A stretch of DNA of 64,000 nt from Cycas panzhihuaensis. Lineage: Eukaryota > Cycadophyta. Shown here piece after piece: positions 22,460-34,435 of the stretch. The number at the start of each line of letters is the position of its first letter. Positions within the stretch are counted from its first letter, which is position 1. Position numbers and translations under genes: made by a program. The notes beneath the pieces were generated by a model. That model saw nothing but the letters and a program-made list of their open reading frames with translations. It was not told the DNA's origin and did not search any database. The DNA is taken from positions 67,091,741 to 67,155,740 of the forward strand of contig CM041465.1 in NCBI GenBank assembly GCA_023213395.1. Direction: 5' to 3'.

Positions 22460-23061
22460 GAGGAAGTATTACCTGGCAGAAGTCCAGATGTGAGATCTAA
22501 CTTTACTACTAGCATCAGGGTGGTATTGCTGCCATGTGAGATACCACACTATATCACCATACCACTCATTGTCGATGAGTGGATGAAGAGAAGCGTCCTG
22601 AATTGTCAAGATAGACTCATCAGGGAGAGAATCATTGATGAGAGCACCAAAGGAGTTAGGAATAGGGGCGTCTACAAGTTGCTCGGCCACTACCATTTCC
22701 TTCTTTGATTTTCGGTTAACGATGTGAAGGTTGAATTCTTGAAGCAAGATGGCCCAATGATCGGCCCTACTCTTCAAATCTGAACGAGTGAGAAAGTATC
22801 GCAAGGGATCGATTGGACAATCACCTTGGTGGTGTTGCCAAGCAAGTATTGTCTGAACTTCTTGGTTGCATGGACCAAGGAGAGACACTCCTTCTCGGCA
22901 GGAGAATAGTTAAGTTCAGTAGCCACGAGGGTGTAACTAATGAAATATATAGCTCTCTTGGTTCCTGAGTCATCCTCTTGAGCTAATATAGCGCCCAAGG
23001 ATTCGTTAATCGCTGAGGTGTATAGGATGAAGGGCCTATCGAATCGAGGAAACGCTAGCAT
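22460..23061 (-). pseudogene. degenerate gypsy RNase H and tether
   Basis: FILYTSAINESLGAILAQ, AIYFISYTLVATELNYSP and EKECLSLVHATKKFRQYLL mark the gypsy RNase H after RT. The first catalytic Asp ('YTDAS') is absent (YTSAI), as is common in Tat-type elements. After a frameshift near 22830-22880 the tether continues with WAILLQEFNLHIVNRKSKK and LVDAPIPNSF, then leads directly to the integrase zinc arm. No archaeal-type RNase H lies in this gap. Confidence 0.88.
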
Positions 23062-24117
23062 AGGAGTGGAAGCAAGGGCTTCCTTGAGTCCTTTGAAGGC
23101 CTTTTGGGTCTTGTCAGACTAGGCAAAGGGGGCTCCCTTCTTCAATAGGTTCGTAAAGGGCTTAGCGCTTACAACAAAGTCCACTAAGAAGTGCCTGAGA
23201 AAACTGAGCCTATCCAGGAATGACTTAATCTGTCGTTGGGTCCTAGGAGGCAACATGTCAAGGATTGCCTTGACCTTATCAGGATCAATCTAGATTCCTT
23301 GTTTGGACATAAGAAACCCAAGGAGTTTACCCAAGGTAATGGCAAACACGCACTTGAGCGGATTTAGACTGACATGATACTTACGACATTATGAAAAGAT
23401 GGCCCGTAAGTCGAAGGGATGATGGGCCCTGACACAGGAGAGGCCCATCATATCATCCATGAAGACCTCCAATGTGTTATCAATAAGGTCATGGAAGATG
23501 AAATGCATAGCTCTCTGGTAAGTAGCACCTGCATTTTTAAGGCCAAAGGGCATTGCCTTATAGGCAAAGGTACCCCATGGTGTAGTGAAGGCCATCTTGT
23601 GGCGGTCTTCAGGAGAAATTTGAATTTGGTTATAGCCAGAGAAGCCATCCATTAAGGACATGACTTCGAATCCAGCAGTACAATCAATAATTTAATCGAT
23701 AAAGGGGAGCAGGAAGTTGTCCTTAGGACAAGCATTGTTAATGTCACGGAAGTCGACACATATACGAATTGCCCCATTCTTCTTAGCAATGGGGACAATA
23801 TTGGAGACCCACTTAGGGTAGTCAATGGAAGCAAAAAGCCCAGCATCCAAAAGCTTCTCAACCTCCATCTTGACGGTACGAGAGCTTCAGTGAAGGGGCC
23901 TTCGCAGCACAGGGCGGTTGCCAGGGATGGTGGTGAGGTTATGGGTGACAATGGAGGGATCAATTCCCTTCATGTCAGCATAAACCCACGTGAAAATATC
24001 TCGAAACTCCTGGAACAAAAGGGAGTACTCCCTTACCTTATGAGGAGAACATTCCATCCCAACCTTAATGACCTTACCAGGGGCCAAGACTATGTCTTGG
24101 GTTGCCCCTATGCACAT
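23062..24117 (-). pseudogene. gypsy reverse transcriptase
   Basis: The segment 24117-23887 gives FQEFRDIFTWVYADMKGI and IPGNRPVLRRPLH. Further on come PIAKKNGAIRICVDFRDIN, MSLMDGFSGYNQI, MAFTTPWGTFAYKAMPFGLK, then the catalytic FMDDM near 23460 and, later, SFLDRLSFLRHFL in the thumb. The YxDD-equivalent is intact. Stops and frame changes (for example around 23885 and 23389) break the domain. RT precedes RNase H and integrase, the Ty3/gypsy order. Confidence 0.93.
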
Positions 24118-24269
24118 GGCATTACCCTCCTCGAAGTGGAGAGGGGCAAGGTCAATAGGAAGGGGTGGAATAGGAGATGGGATCAGATCATCAAGTGTGT
24201 ATCCAATCGCAAGGATCTTCTAGTGACCAAGCATGTGGTGGCTAGAAGGCAAGTTAGGCACAAAGCCTG

Positions 24270-25232
24270 CTAGGTGCTCAAGTAGGGCTTCATCATCCTC
24301 GAAGTAATCCACCCCATGGATGACCTTACTTCGAGTAGATGAAGTACTAGAGGGAGTCGAGGCAACAGGATCATGATGGTCATCGGGTTACCCAACTTCC
24401 TTGTAAGACTCTGGAGGAGAGTCAAAAAGAGGCTTCTCGGAAGGAGCGAAGGGCAGTTCTTCGAAACCATCACCTGCGGGAGGTGATGAGGGAGAAGAAC
24501 TGACGATGGACGAGTCGACATGAGTGATGACATGTGATATGTAGGAGTGGCTAGCTTCACTAATGAGAGAGGTTCTAGATGGGGATCTAGAACGAGACGA
24601 GTGCAACCTACTGGTGCAGAGGAAAGAGACGGGGTGGAGACAATCCTCGTCCTCATCGTGTGACTCGTCGTCACTAAATGAAGCAAGGTACTCGTAGCTC
24701 CCAACGCCAATAGGGGCTCCCAACGCCAATATGGGCAAACCATATGAGACTAGGGGAAGAAGATGTGGGATCTTCTTCAGATGGATTAGGTATACTAATA
24801 GAGCAAGCCGAGGCATGCATAGAAGGACCTCGGTTTGCCGGATTAGCAGAATGAGTTTGTTTGGTAAGTGGACGTTCACAGGGAATCACCTTCATTTGCC
24901 CATCATGGACGAATTTAAGTTGTCCCCAAAGTGTCGAGCACACGGCTCCCATTTGGTCAAGCCATGGACAACCTAGAAGGAGGTTGTAGTCAACGTCAAC
25001 ATCGAGGACTACAACATCAGCAAGGACAGTCTTGCCCTCAAGGGTAAGTAGAATCATAACAGATCCCAAAGGGGTATTCTCGCTACTATCATAACCTTGG
25101 CATCGCCATGGAATAGGTTCCAAGGCAGAAATAGCAAGCTCTTGCATGACATGCAAGGTCATGGTGTTCACAGAAGAACCGTTGTCGACAATAGTCCTTC
25201 GAAGAGTATAATCAGGTGTGTCAATAGTGATA
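24270..25232 (-). pseudogene. gypsy aspartic protease and protease-RT linker
   Basis: The catalytic loop reads TLRRTIVDNGSSVN (Asp at about 25186), the DxGSS form seen in Tat-type proteases. After it come NYNLLLGCPWLDQMGAV-like sequence (actual DYNLLLGCPWLDQMGAV) and LWGQLKF, typical of the C-terminal half. Two adjacent TAG codons lie just upstream. The remainder to 24270 is a low-similarity, Ser/Asp-rich linker with a 19-20-bp tandem duplication (24697-24735). Confidence 0.85.
24697..24735. repeat. short tandem duplication, about 19-20 bp x 2
   Basis: GCTCCCAACGCCAATA occurs twice, at 24697 and 24716, separated by GGG. It probably caused a local frame change in the protease-RT linker. Confidence 0.85.
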
Positions 25233-25396
25233 GTGAATAGGAAGTTCTACTAACGTTCCCTTTCACTTGCGGGAGGAAGGTCCTTAGGATCAAACGAAAT
25301 AACGGGTTCACGACTTTGGGTAACGCCCAAAGCGTGAACAGGTACAACATTCAATCCTAAAGCTTCCAGGAGGAGGGCCCACTAATTGGGATAACT

Positions 25397-25996
25397 CTAT
25401 AAAATATCCATCAAGGACATTCCTGCAGCAATAGTATGAAGCTCATCCACGATGGAGAAGAGCTTACCCTTCGCGGTAGGCTGGGTAAGTGCCCTTTGAA
25501 AATCGTAATGACCTGGGCGTATAGGAATAGCCTTGGGGAAGAGAGGTATTTCCGAAGGAGGGTTCTCCAGAAGAGGGTCAGAAGGAGCAGAAGAAGAAGA
25601 AGTCCCTGCTGCTTCCTTGGCAGCCTGAGACCGCGTAAGGGCATAAGAAGGAGTCACCTCGAGCAACCAGATCACCTTCTTCCCCTTATTTCGAGGCTGC
25701 GAAGGTGATGGGGTACAATGGATAGGGGAACGGGAGGAAGAGGACGAATTCCTGGCACTCTTCCCTTTATCATGGGAAGGACGAGAATTAGGCGATCTTC
25801 CTCGGTTCTGGTTATTGTTGGTTTGGGCATTACGATCCCGTTCCTCATGTTTAGGGAACAGATCCTTGTGAACCAGTTGGTGCAAATTAGGCCTTGAGGC
25901 CCGTTTAGGGGAAGAGTCACATCGAGGGGCATCCTTAGGATGCTGGGCCCTACAACGTGAGTTATCATGGAAGCACTCCCCATGAATGGAGCACAA
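25397..25996 (-). pseudogene. gag C-terminal basic and zinc-knuckle-like region
   Basis: It starts CSIHGECFHDNSRC, the atypical Cys/His motif (CxxH...H...C) of Tat-type Gag. A long basic, Ser/Arg-rich stretch follows (NQNRGRSPNSRPS). It lies between the Gag core and the protease in the expected order and would bind RNA. Confidence 0.8.
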
Positions 25997-26116
25997 CTTC
26001 TTCTCAAGTGGGGGATCTAACCTCCTCGCTTGAGAGGACTGGGCGTTTCCATTCCTGAGGAGGGGAGCTTGAGTTGTTTGTTGGACTTGTTTATTGGATG
26101 TTGGGGATGAAGGAGC

Positions 26117-27999
26117 TTAAAGCTTAAGCTCCTTCATCGTATGCTCGAATGAGCGTATGGCAGATGTGAGAGGGTCTAAGGTCCTCTCATTCGGGTGAGA
26201 GGAAGACCTAGTAGGTTGCAAAGGTTTGGTATCTTTGGTTGAAGGTAGTGCCTCACATCGATGTGAGCGCTTAAGAGGTTTCTTAAGATCGGCTTTGATC
26301 TCAATAGCCTCCAATGCTAAGCACTTGGCAATCACGGAGTCGCATGTGGTTGCCCCCATTTTAAGGACTTCCACATGCACTTCGGGATGAAGTGCATTAA
26401 CGAAGAGATCTCTCTTCAACTCCTCGGGCAATGTTGCCTTAGTGGAGTGAAGAAAGTCATGGAATCGCCTCACAAAGTAACAATTCATCTCATCGTGACC
26501 TTGTTTGAGCGATAAGAGGGATTTTATTCCACTCTCAAATGGATGGGCTACATCAAAGTAGTTGATGAACTCATCCACCAATTGTTGGAATGAATAAATA
26601 GAGTGGGCAGAGAGACGGTAAAACCAGTTAAAGGCGTCACCCTGCAAGGATCATGGAAATAATTTTATTAGGATGTGGTCATATGCCCAGTCATCTATGT
26701 ATGCCATAGAGAAACTACGCACGTGCTCAGCTGGGTCTTGTGACGAAGTTCCATCAAATCTAGGAACTTCAGGAGGATAAGGTAGCAGATTGGTTCTTAA
26801 TGCCTCAACAGATAAAGGCATTGATCTATAGTCTATGAAGGGACGAGCCCTTGCCTAGGCCATAGGATCAACAAATGACACAATAGATAGTGAACAAGGA
26901 GCGAACAAGGGTGGCACACCCATCCCTCCTTAAGGAAACGCCCCTTGTTGAGAGGGGGCTTGGGGATAAGTGCCTTGGAAGGGAGTTGGGTTCCCTTATG
27001 GAGGAACGACAAAAGGAATTACACCAGATGATGGAAAAGACGGATGTGGAACTGGGTTTTGCCCATATGGGCCACCCGTAGGTGGGGCAACCCCATATGG
27101 GTGTAGCAGATCCACTCCATAATCTGGGAGGTGGCTTCCCCTACCCTACTCCCAAGGTTGGGAAGTATACCTTAGGGGGATGTAAGAGGAAGCCCCAACA
27201 GATTGATTTTGAGGGTGTGTGGGAGCGGGTCCCACATGACTAACGGCTGAAGGGTTAGTAGGACCAGTAGGCCTACTAGGGAAAGTATGTGCCACATTAG
27301 GGGATGGCACATTGGTTTGGCTAGGGAAGGGTATGCTAACCTTCAACTGAGGGAAAGACATGCCGCAAGAAGATCTTGAAATGCTAGGACCTTGGCGAGG
27401 AACAAAAGATACAACATGCATCCCCACAACAAGAATAGGGAAGGATCGGGACACATGCGTAGGCATGAAGGGGTTGGTTGTTACAAGAAGAGTAGATTAG
27501 GATGAGGAAAGCGGGGGAGGAGTGGAAGAAGAAGAGGCTCCTCCACGAAAAGCATCCTCAAACCATCTAGGACGTGGTTGCAAGCAAGCAGCGCGATGGC
27601 GTTAAAGGCTTCAACCACATCAGCCAGAGGGGTGTCTACGTGCTCGTAGGAGGTAGATGGGACCTCGAACGAAGTAAATCCCTCAGGATGTTCCTCATAA
27701 GAATCACCAACTGAGTGGTAAGCCTCAAGAGGAAAAGATCCTTCTACTACATGGGTAGAGGGATGGGTGTCAAGTGGGTGATGTTGGTTACCCAGGTAAT
27801 AAATAGGATCATCACCCTCTTGAGTGGATCCCAGAATAGAAGAAGGAAAATCATGGGTTTCCAAAGCTAAGGTGTGGTAGGCCCAATCGAAAGAGTATCC
27901 CTCCATAATCAAATCAGAATCTGACAAAAGAAGAGGATGATACTCAGGGTCTTCTAACAATGGAGGTAGACCACGTAAGCGACGAGAGAAGCGTTGCAT
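26117..27999 (-). pseudogene. gag: gypsy gag
   Basis: The ATG at 27999 starts MQRFSRRLRGLPPLLE, about 130 bp after the primer site, so it is a plausible translation start. A low-complexity acidic segment follows. A Pro/Gly-rich zone with repeated PYG comes next, then the Gag core: FDGTSSQDPAEHVRSF, DAFNWFYRLSAHSI, FINYFDVAHPFESG, SLKQGHDEMNCYFVRRF and ALHPEVHVEVLK, a standard retrotransposon Gag pattern. At least one frame change (27481-27466) and several stops break it. Confidence 0.88.
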
Positions 28000-28129
28000 G
28001 CAAGGTCAACCAACACTATTAGGAAAGGGAAAAGGCACACGCGTTAGAGACGGCCCAACGAAGAGATTGAAGTAGGAGAAAACCATAAGGAGGTAGCAAA
28101 ACCAATGGAAGAGAGTGGAGACTAGCTCC

Positions 28130-28147
28130 CTTACTGGCAGTTCGCCA
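28130..28147 (-). other. primer binding site of Ty3/gypsy element
   Basis: On the minus strand TGGCGAACTGCCAGTAAG begins 1 nt after the LTR's CA end. It is not the tRNA-Met type used by the other elements here. The tRNA is not identified. CTGGC and GCCAG form a 5-bp hairpin around it. Confidence 0.7.
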
Positions 28148-30215
28148 GTGGATGTATGTCGATGGGATAGCTACCTAACTGAGTAGGAGTGGTAAGGGCG
28201 GTCGATGGCACAATTGAGAAAAGACCTACAAGTAGGGCAAATACCACGCAGGGTGCCCCGTGCACCGAAGCACGAGTTCAGTACTTGCAAATGGAATCTA
28301 GCTACCTAGAAGTGGTTCCCCACTTCAGACAAGGGAAAAAGGCATAGGGTTAGCCTAAGGGAAGGATCCTCCCACCCTTGGATGGCCGGAAGAGGAAGGA
28401 GAAAAACCTTCAAGGGTTTTCCTAGGGCAAAGGGAAACAAGGAAAGGGTAGGCAAGTGAATCGCCTACGAATGGGATCCCCTCGGTTACCCGTCTAGGTA
28501 GAGAATCGAGAGAATGCAAGGGAATAACCAAAGGGAAGGGGTTATGGCGTGTGTAAGTAAATTAACCAAGCAAGCAAGTTGGGAAGCAAGGGGGAAGTTT
28601 GCAAGAGATAAGAGGAAAAGGTGAAAGGGGAGGACTTCCTAGGACCTTTTCCTATGGCAAATACAATGCGGGAAATAAAGGGAACAAAATGTAAACCAAG
28701 ACGGAGGTTGACTTCTTTTTTTCCTTTCGATGAGCTAATTACTATTGTACCAAAATGCGAAAGAAAAAAGGGAGATGGGAGTAGAGCAAGAGTATGTACC
28801 TGGAATAGAGGCACGACGAAGTGACAACGTTCCCACGAGGCACTTGAAGTTGCTCCACAAGGCACGGCGGGCATGACAGGTTACGGTAGACCGGAATGTG
28901 GGGCTTCCTTACCTTCCCCGAAAACAGTACTAAAGTACCAAGAAAGGAAAGGAAAGGAACAAAAATTCTAGCAACAAATGAGATACTCAAAGTAAAACAT
29001 AAACAAAAACACTTACCCGCGAAGGAGGAAAGGGAACGGATCCTTTGCGTCCTCCAAGTACCTGCAAATAAATGACAATATCCCCCTTTCCAGAAAAAGG
29101 GTGCTAGCATACAATGGAAAAATCCTAACAATATATGTACATATGAGGCAAGCATAAACTTAAATACAAGCACATTAGTATTCAATATTATGATGATAAA
29201 TTACAGTGGATAACAACCAAAATAATGACGAGTGAACCGGTAAGCCTCAGAGTGGCCCACCTCCCGCAAGGAGCAACCCTACTCTCCCTCAAGAAGCCAC
29301 AAGGCAGTGAGGATAAGGCTGTGCAAGAGGGCTGGAAATAAAGGTAACACGGGTCAAGAGGGAGCCCAAAAGGATCCACAACAAGCTGGGGTGCTATAGG
29401 AAGCAAACCGAGTTGCCGGGAAGGAAGTAGGGCAAGGGACTAGTAGCTGGGGCTTATGTGAGTTGCCCGGATCAAGGTGGAAGCCTCCAAACCAGTGCTG
29501 CAACTAGTGACAGCGCTGATTTCAGCAGCTAAGAATAGCCTACCAAACCCTTGTTTGATTGCCAAGATGAACACGTAGTAAAAGGGAAGGTTTGGGGGGC
29601 AAGAAGCCTCTTGAGGAGCATGGAAGGTGGTGCGAAATCCACCCAGCTCTCACCCAAACCCTATGTAACCCCTCTTTACCGTTGTCTTGGGTAAGAAACA
29701 CAGGAGAGGAGGCCCTAATGGTAGAGAAAGGATAGCCTAAAGCAAGACAAAATAACCTTCAAAGAGCAAACCTAAAAGAACTAAGGATGGCATGCAACAT
29801 AGGGTATACATTAGACAAGAAAGCAACTTAAACCAATAAATACGTGAGAGAAAGTGAGGAGGCTTTTGCCTCAGTCAAGGGCTACTGAAAGAAGGCTGAG
29901 AAATCTACCAAAGAGCTATAGAATAACAGGTTTGGAACCCCTGTTAATGAAGTTGGAGGAAACACCTGCACTTTGGGGATGCTTGATGGTTGCCTAAGTA
30001 AGGAAATGCCAAGATCTCTCTAAAGAGGCCCTCTCCAAGGCGTGTGAAGGGCCGAGAAGATGTCCTAGCCATACCAAAAGAGAGATGGGCACTGGAGGAG
30101 AGGTGTAGGTCCTGTAGCAGCAGTGGAGCAGTAGGGAATAGCAGAGCACAGGGCATTTTTCCTTGAGAAGCATTCAAAAATTGAGCCAAAGATCCTAAAA
30201 ATGACTTAGAGAGGA

Positions 30216-30223
30216 CTTAAATA
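30216..30223 (-). promoter_or_regulatory. candidate LTR TATA box
   Basis: Minus-strand TATTTAAG in the context GTATTTAAGTCCTCTC is kept in the other LTR (around 18630-18640). It is a candidate core promoter. Confidence 0.35.
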
Positions 30224-30354
30224 CCCAACCTAAACCTTAAATGAGCAATTATGGTGCATCTAGTAGTGAGTCAAGTCGTGAAACACATGGTAGTTTCACA
30301 ATAAATGCGAAATTGCCACGACAGATTTTAAAAATAATTTGAGACAGTCGTCCC

Positions 30355-30388
30355 ACTGCAAATTTCGCGATACTGCAGAATTTGCAGT
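30355..30388. repeat. hairpin inside the 5' LTR
   Basis: ACTGCAAATT (30355-30364) and AATTTGCAGT (30379-30388) are perfect 10-bp inverted repeats with a 14-nt loop. The 3' LTR has a mutated version at about 18780-18815. Confidence 0.8.
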
Positions 30389-30877
30389 GGTACCATGAAT
30401 TCCACTACGGTACGTGACCAGAGGCTAAATCTAGCCCAGACAGCCAGCCTGGGCTGTGGGCCAATGACAAAAGAGACTGATGGAGGGCTGAGCCACTTAC
30501 CCAGGGGCAGACAAGTCAACAAACAAGTCAAGAAGAGCAAAAATAGGACTCAAAAGATGTGACAAGTCAACTAAATAATGACGGGTCATCACATGGGCAG
30601 GGGCGACATGAGCCAAATGGGTCCCAAGGTGAGTAGGGCAGAATGCAGGAAGTGGAATGGCCACCGGGGTGCCACACCTGCTGGGAATGTGCCCTCGCTA
30701 TAGTCGTCATAGACTGAGTAAGTGTAGATGACAACAAGATCATCTACGAGATCACAACATGCAAACATGCAAGCATACACTCATCATAAAAGGAAACAAT
30801 GATAAGGTGAGAAGCATACCTGCACTTACCTGAGTCGATGACTCCGTATGCATTCTCGAAAGTCGGGAAACAGAAGC

Positions 30878-33366
30878 AGACTATTTCCTACCTAGGGTAA
30901 ACTCTAATCTCTCATTATACTAGGGTTGGGTTTAGAAGCCCAAAATTCACCTCATTTCCTCCTCTTCTCACTCACTTTTCTCTCCTCTCTTGTTAACAAG
31001 TTCTGCAATAGGTTTCAACTCTATTGTACTTACTACACCTTTTAGTTACTAGCTCCTATAGCATAGGAAACACATATTACAGGTCTATAGTAGTGTTGGT
31101 TGAGGCAGAGCCATACTCTAAGCATCCTATCAAGCTTCAAGCTTCACATTTTTCACAGGTTGTGCTCCTCTTTCGCTGTACTGTAGGGACTTTCTAGCAA
31201 CCCCAAAAGGAAACTCTTTTTCTCACCTAATTTTTCTGGTAGATCTGCCACAAATCTATCCTTACCAAGTATCTTCAGATCTATTTTTATCTTTTTCCTT
31301 TTACAGCATATATGTTCTTTTACTAGTCATTTTTCCTACTCACATGCATGGAGTTTTCCTTCTCTTTTGTTGTGTTGGGAGGCAAACCCTCCTTCTTGCT
31401 TACTTGGCCACTTCCTCCCTAAGTTTTCTTACGGTCTTTTCAAGGAGGTAGTAGGAAAAGAGGTTCACAGGAGAGTGAGGGCAGCCCCCTTCTCTCCTTC
31501 CCTTTTCCTCCTCTATACCTTCCTTACTTACCCAAGAAACTGTTAGAGTGGGGATTTCTACTGATTGTAGTAGAGGTAGCCCCTTGCTATGCCTACAATT
31601 AGCCACTAAGGATCACATATAACCTAGATTTCAACCCTACTTCATGCCTTTATAGCTTTAGGGCATGCTCCTGTAGAATCTTGTAAAAGTTATACTTTGC
31701 AAATTTTGTAATCTTTTACAGCTTTCCTGTTACCTTTTTTCCATTTACACAAAAATAGCTTTGCACCTACTATTGAGAAGTATTGACCTTCTTAGCCATT
31801 AGCTTAAGCACTTGGGGAACATATAGAGCATTTAGTTGGGAGGGTTAGCCATTTTGAGGCTACCCATTTTCTTCCCCTTTTACCTCCTCTTTCCTATATT
31901 ACTTGTTGGTTTTATATACAAGGTGTAAATAATACTAACATTGCACATTTGTTACTTGGTAAACATATGTTAAGTATATTTTTTTTTGCTCCTTTTCTCT
32001 GAAAAATGAATATATACATACATATATATTTCCTTGCATGCACTTGCTCCCACATGCATCCAGCGTCCCTTGGGAAAGGGCAAACTTTGTGTTGTGCAGG
32101 TTTCATGTGCTTCAGAGCAAATGGAGGTCTCCGTTGTAGGTATACCTTCCTTTCCATGTTATTATTATTGTGCTTTTAAAGTTCTATAGAGGCATTTATC
32201 CTTTCTTTTCAGTTTCTTTTACATTTAAGTTTTGGAGGAAGGTAAGGAAGCCTGCGTTCCACTGGTGCTCCTTTCACTACGCCATCCATGGTAAGGTGCA
32301 TCAAGGAGAAGAGTTTGGATCGTGAAAGAAGCAAGGAAGACACTACGCTGACTATTTAACTCCCAGATATGTTCCTCTACCTTGCCTTTCCTATTCTCGC
32401 CCTTCTCTCCCCCCTCTTTTATGCTCCTAAATGAAAAGAAGGATGAAAGGATTGTGTTACTTGCAATCTATTGGTTGTTATTGCTTGCCTCATCTAGATT
32501 GCATAGCGGGAATTAGTTAACTCATACCCATAAATGCCACTCCCTTCGATCACACACTTACTTATTTCCTTTCTTGGCTAAACCCCCATTGCCACTAGGA
32601 TTTAGGCAAGGTGGGTTTTGCATCCATCCATTGGCACATTGTTTTTCCCTTACACATCATTGAGTAGGTTTGCATTTCACACTCGTATTCTTTTTCCTTA
32701 GTAGTTTTCTTGCCCTTCTTCTTCCCATGCTCGCAAAGGATAAAGAGAGGGAGGTTAGTACCTAGCAAAGAGAGAGAGAGTGTGTGCATTATTTTTTTGA
32801 AATTTGTTTCTCTCATTTATAAGAAACAAACACAAACAACGATAACCCACAGCCCTACATCATCTTACTACATAACGAAAATAAATGTAGGGATAATTTA
32901 CTTTGTTTGTCTCCTACACCTAACCCTGTTATAGGCACGGTGCCTTGGGAGTACCTCCTCTCAAGTTCATCTTTCCTTTCTATTAGCAAAGTGTCCCTTG
33001 GCTTCACCCTTTAGCTCAAAGTTAGTCTATCAACCCAACTTCTTCCTCATTTACTCATGCTTCTAGCCACTCAAAGCTTGCATATGAATCTTTTCTCTTT
33101 TCTGTTAGGGCTTGTTCTGCCCATTCCTCTCTTCACAAGAAGAGGTATGCCATCACCTTTGCCTCCCTTCCTTAGCTATCCAGGATAGGAGGGCCCTTCT
33201 AGAGGTTACTCGGCTAACTGAGGAGCTCCCTCTTTTTCCCCCAACTCTGAATCGATGAGGTGTTACCTAAAAAGGAGTTTGTGCACCATTTTTGGGTCCA
33301 CAAACCTATGTTCTAATGTATGGATGAGCTTTGTGGGTGATCTTTCTTTACTTGTGCACTAAAGTA
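30878..33366. other. intergenic DNA, pyrimidine-rich, no gene seen
   Basis: No coding similarity is recognised. The plus strand is markedly C/T-rich (for example 31480-31520 and 32390-32420). Confidence 0.5.
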
Positions 33367-33668
33367 TGTTCATTGGTTAATCTAAAATCATATATGTTCA
33401 TTGGTTATATATGAAATCATATATGTTCAGCAAGTTTCTTTTATTTTTCAACAGATTCACTTATTATTAAGATATATTTGTACTATAGAAAACATACTTC
33501 AGATTCAAAAGTCAATTAACCAATAAACATATATGATTTCAGATCCTTGGCCACGAAGTTGTCAGCCACACTTGTGTCATTTTATCAAAAAGTTTAGTAC
33601 ATAAAAGTATGTGCTTTTACTAAGTCAAAAATGTCAATTAACCAATGAACATATATGATTTTAGATAA
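33367..33668. repeat. cluster of inverted and direct 30-bp repeats
   Basis: A ~30-bp unit containing ACCAATGAACATATATGATT occurs about four times: in reverse orientation at roughly 33367-33430 (two copies) and forward at about 33511-33545 and 33634-33668. The outer copies form a foldback structure about 300 bp long. It marks the left end of the copy-B similarity. Confidence 0.75.
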
Positions 33669-34400
33669 ACTTTTTGAAGAAGATGCAACACCCTTTTGAA
33701 AATAAATCAATTGAATACAACCTTTATAGGTGCAATAAGAAAATAATCTTTTCAATAGTGATAAATACTTTCAATATATGTATGCCTTTGAAATAATCTA
33801 TGAAATATGCCTTTCAAATATACTTTGAAATAAAATGAATATAAGAGCAAGTTTGAATGTAATAAAGATCCTTTTAATTCTGAAAGTTTGAAATAAACTT
33901 TGATGATGAAGAGTAAAGAATTCTTAACCTTTTGATTCTTCAAATGAATAAATATAAACTCTCAATGTAATAAAACATTAGCCTTGATTATAATATATAA
34001 TAATGAAACTAAAATAGATATGAGTATTTTTCACTTTGAAATATAAAGAATATGAAAAAAATTTGAATAAAAAAGTATTGTGCTCCTCAAAATAAAGGTT
34101 TAAAGGATAACCTCAAATTTGATAGCTTTAAAAATATACTAAACGATGTCAGAATAAAATGAAACTTCACTAGTATGAGGATTAATAAAATATGTATCTA
34201 ATGGAACTTACCGTTTTAAAAATAGGTTTCTTTAAGTCAAGATTTGAATGATCCAAAGGTATAGGTCTCATTTTGAGGCTTAACAAGAGCAAGGAGCTAA
34301 AAATTGTACAAGAATGCCAATAAAATACTTATAAAATACTATACAATGATCAAATATTATTTAAAAGACTTCTCAATATATTTTTAGCTGAAAAGTTTTG

Positions 34401-34402
<2 letters not shown>

Positions 34403-34432
<30 letters not shown>
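34403..34432. repeat. (TA)n microsatellite
   Basis: About 30 bp of TA dinucleotides in copy B. Confidence 0.9.

Positions 34433-34435
<3 letters not shown>

Larger units (their letters stand above)
16573..30872 (-). mobile_element. 14.3-kb Ty3/gypsy (Tat-like) retrotransposon with 2.7-kb LTRs
   Basis: Two LTRs of exactly 2724 bp (16573-19296 and 28149-30872) share end-to-end similarity. The 5-bp GAAGC at 16568-16572 and 30873-30877 is the target-site duplication. Minus-strand order: 5' LTR, primer site (28130-28147), gag, zinc-knuckle-like segment, protease, RT, a degenerate gypsy RNase H, integrase, a ~1-kb spacer, an extra RNase H-like ORF, polypurine tract, 3' LTR. RT before integrase marks Ty3/gypsy. 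The long LTRs, degenerate first RNase H and extra RNase H suggest the Tat lineage. In the first ~250 bp of the LTRs I count about 20 differences by eye. Frameshifts, stops and integrase active-site changes make it defective. Confidence 0.96.
28149..30872 (-). repeat. 5' LTR of Ty3/gypsy element (2724 bp)
   Basis: Edges TGGATGTA and GGGAAACA on plus. The same length as the 3' LTR, with mostly transition differences (CG to TG or CA). It contains the hairpin at 30355-30388 and the TATA-like element at 30216-30223. Confidence 0.96.

Noticed and set aside
22199-22708. 169-codon plus-strand ORF
   Set aside because: Lies opposite integrase and the RNase H tether. The minus-strand reading has clear motifs; this one has none.
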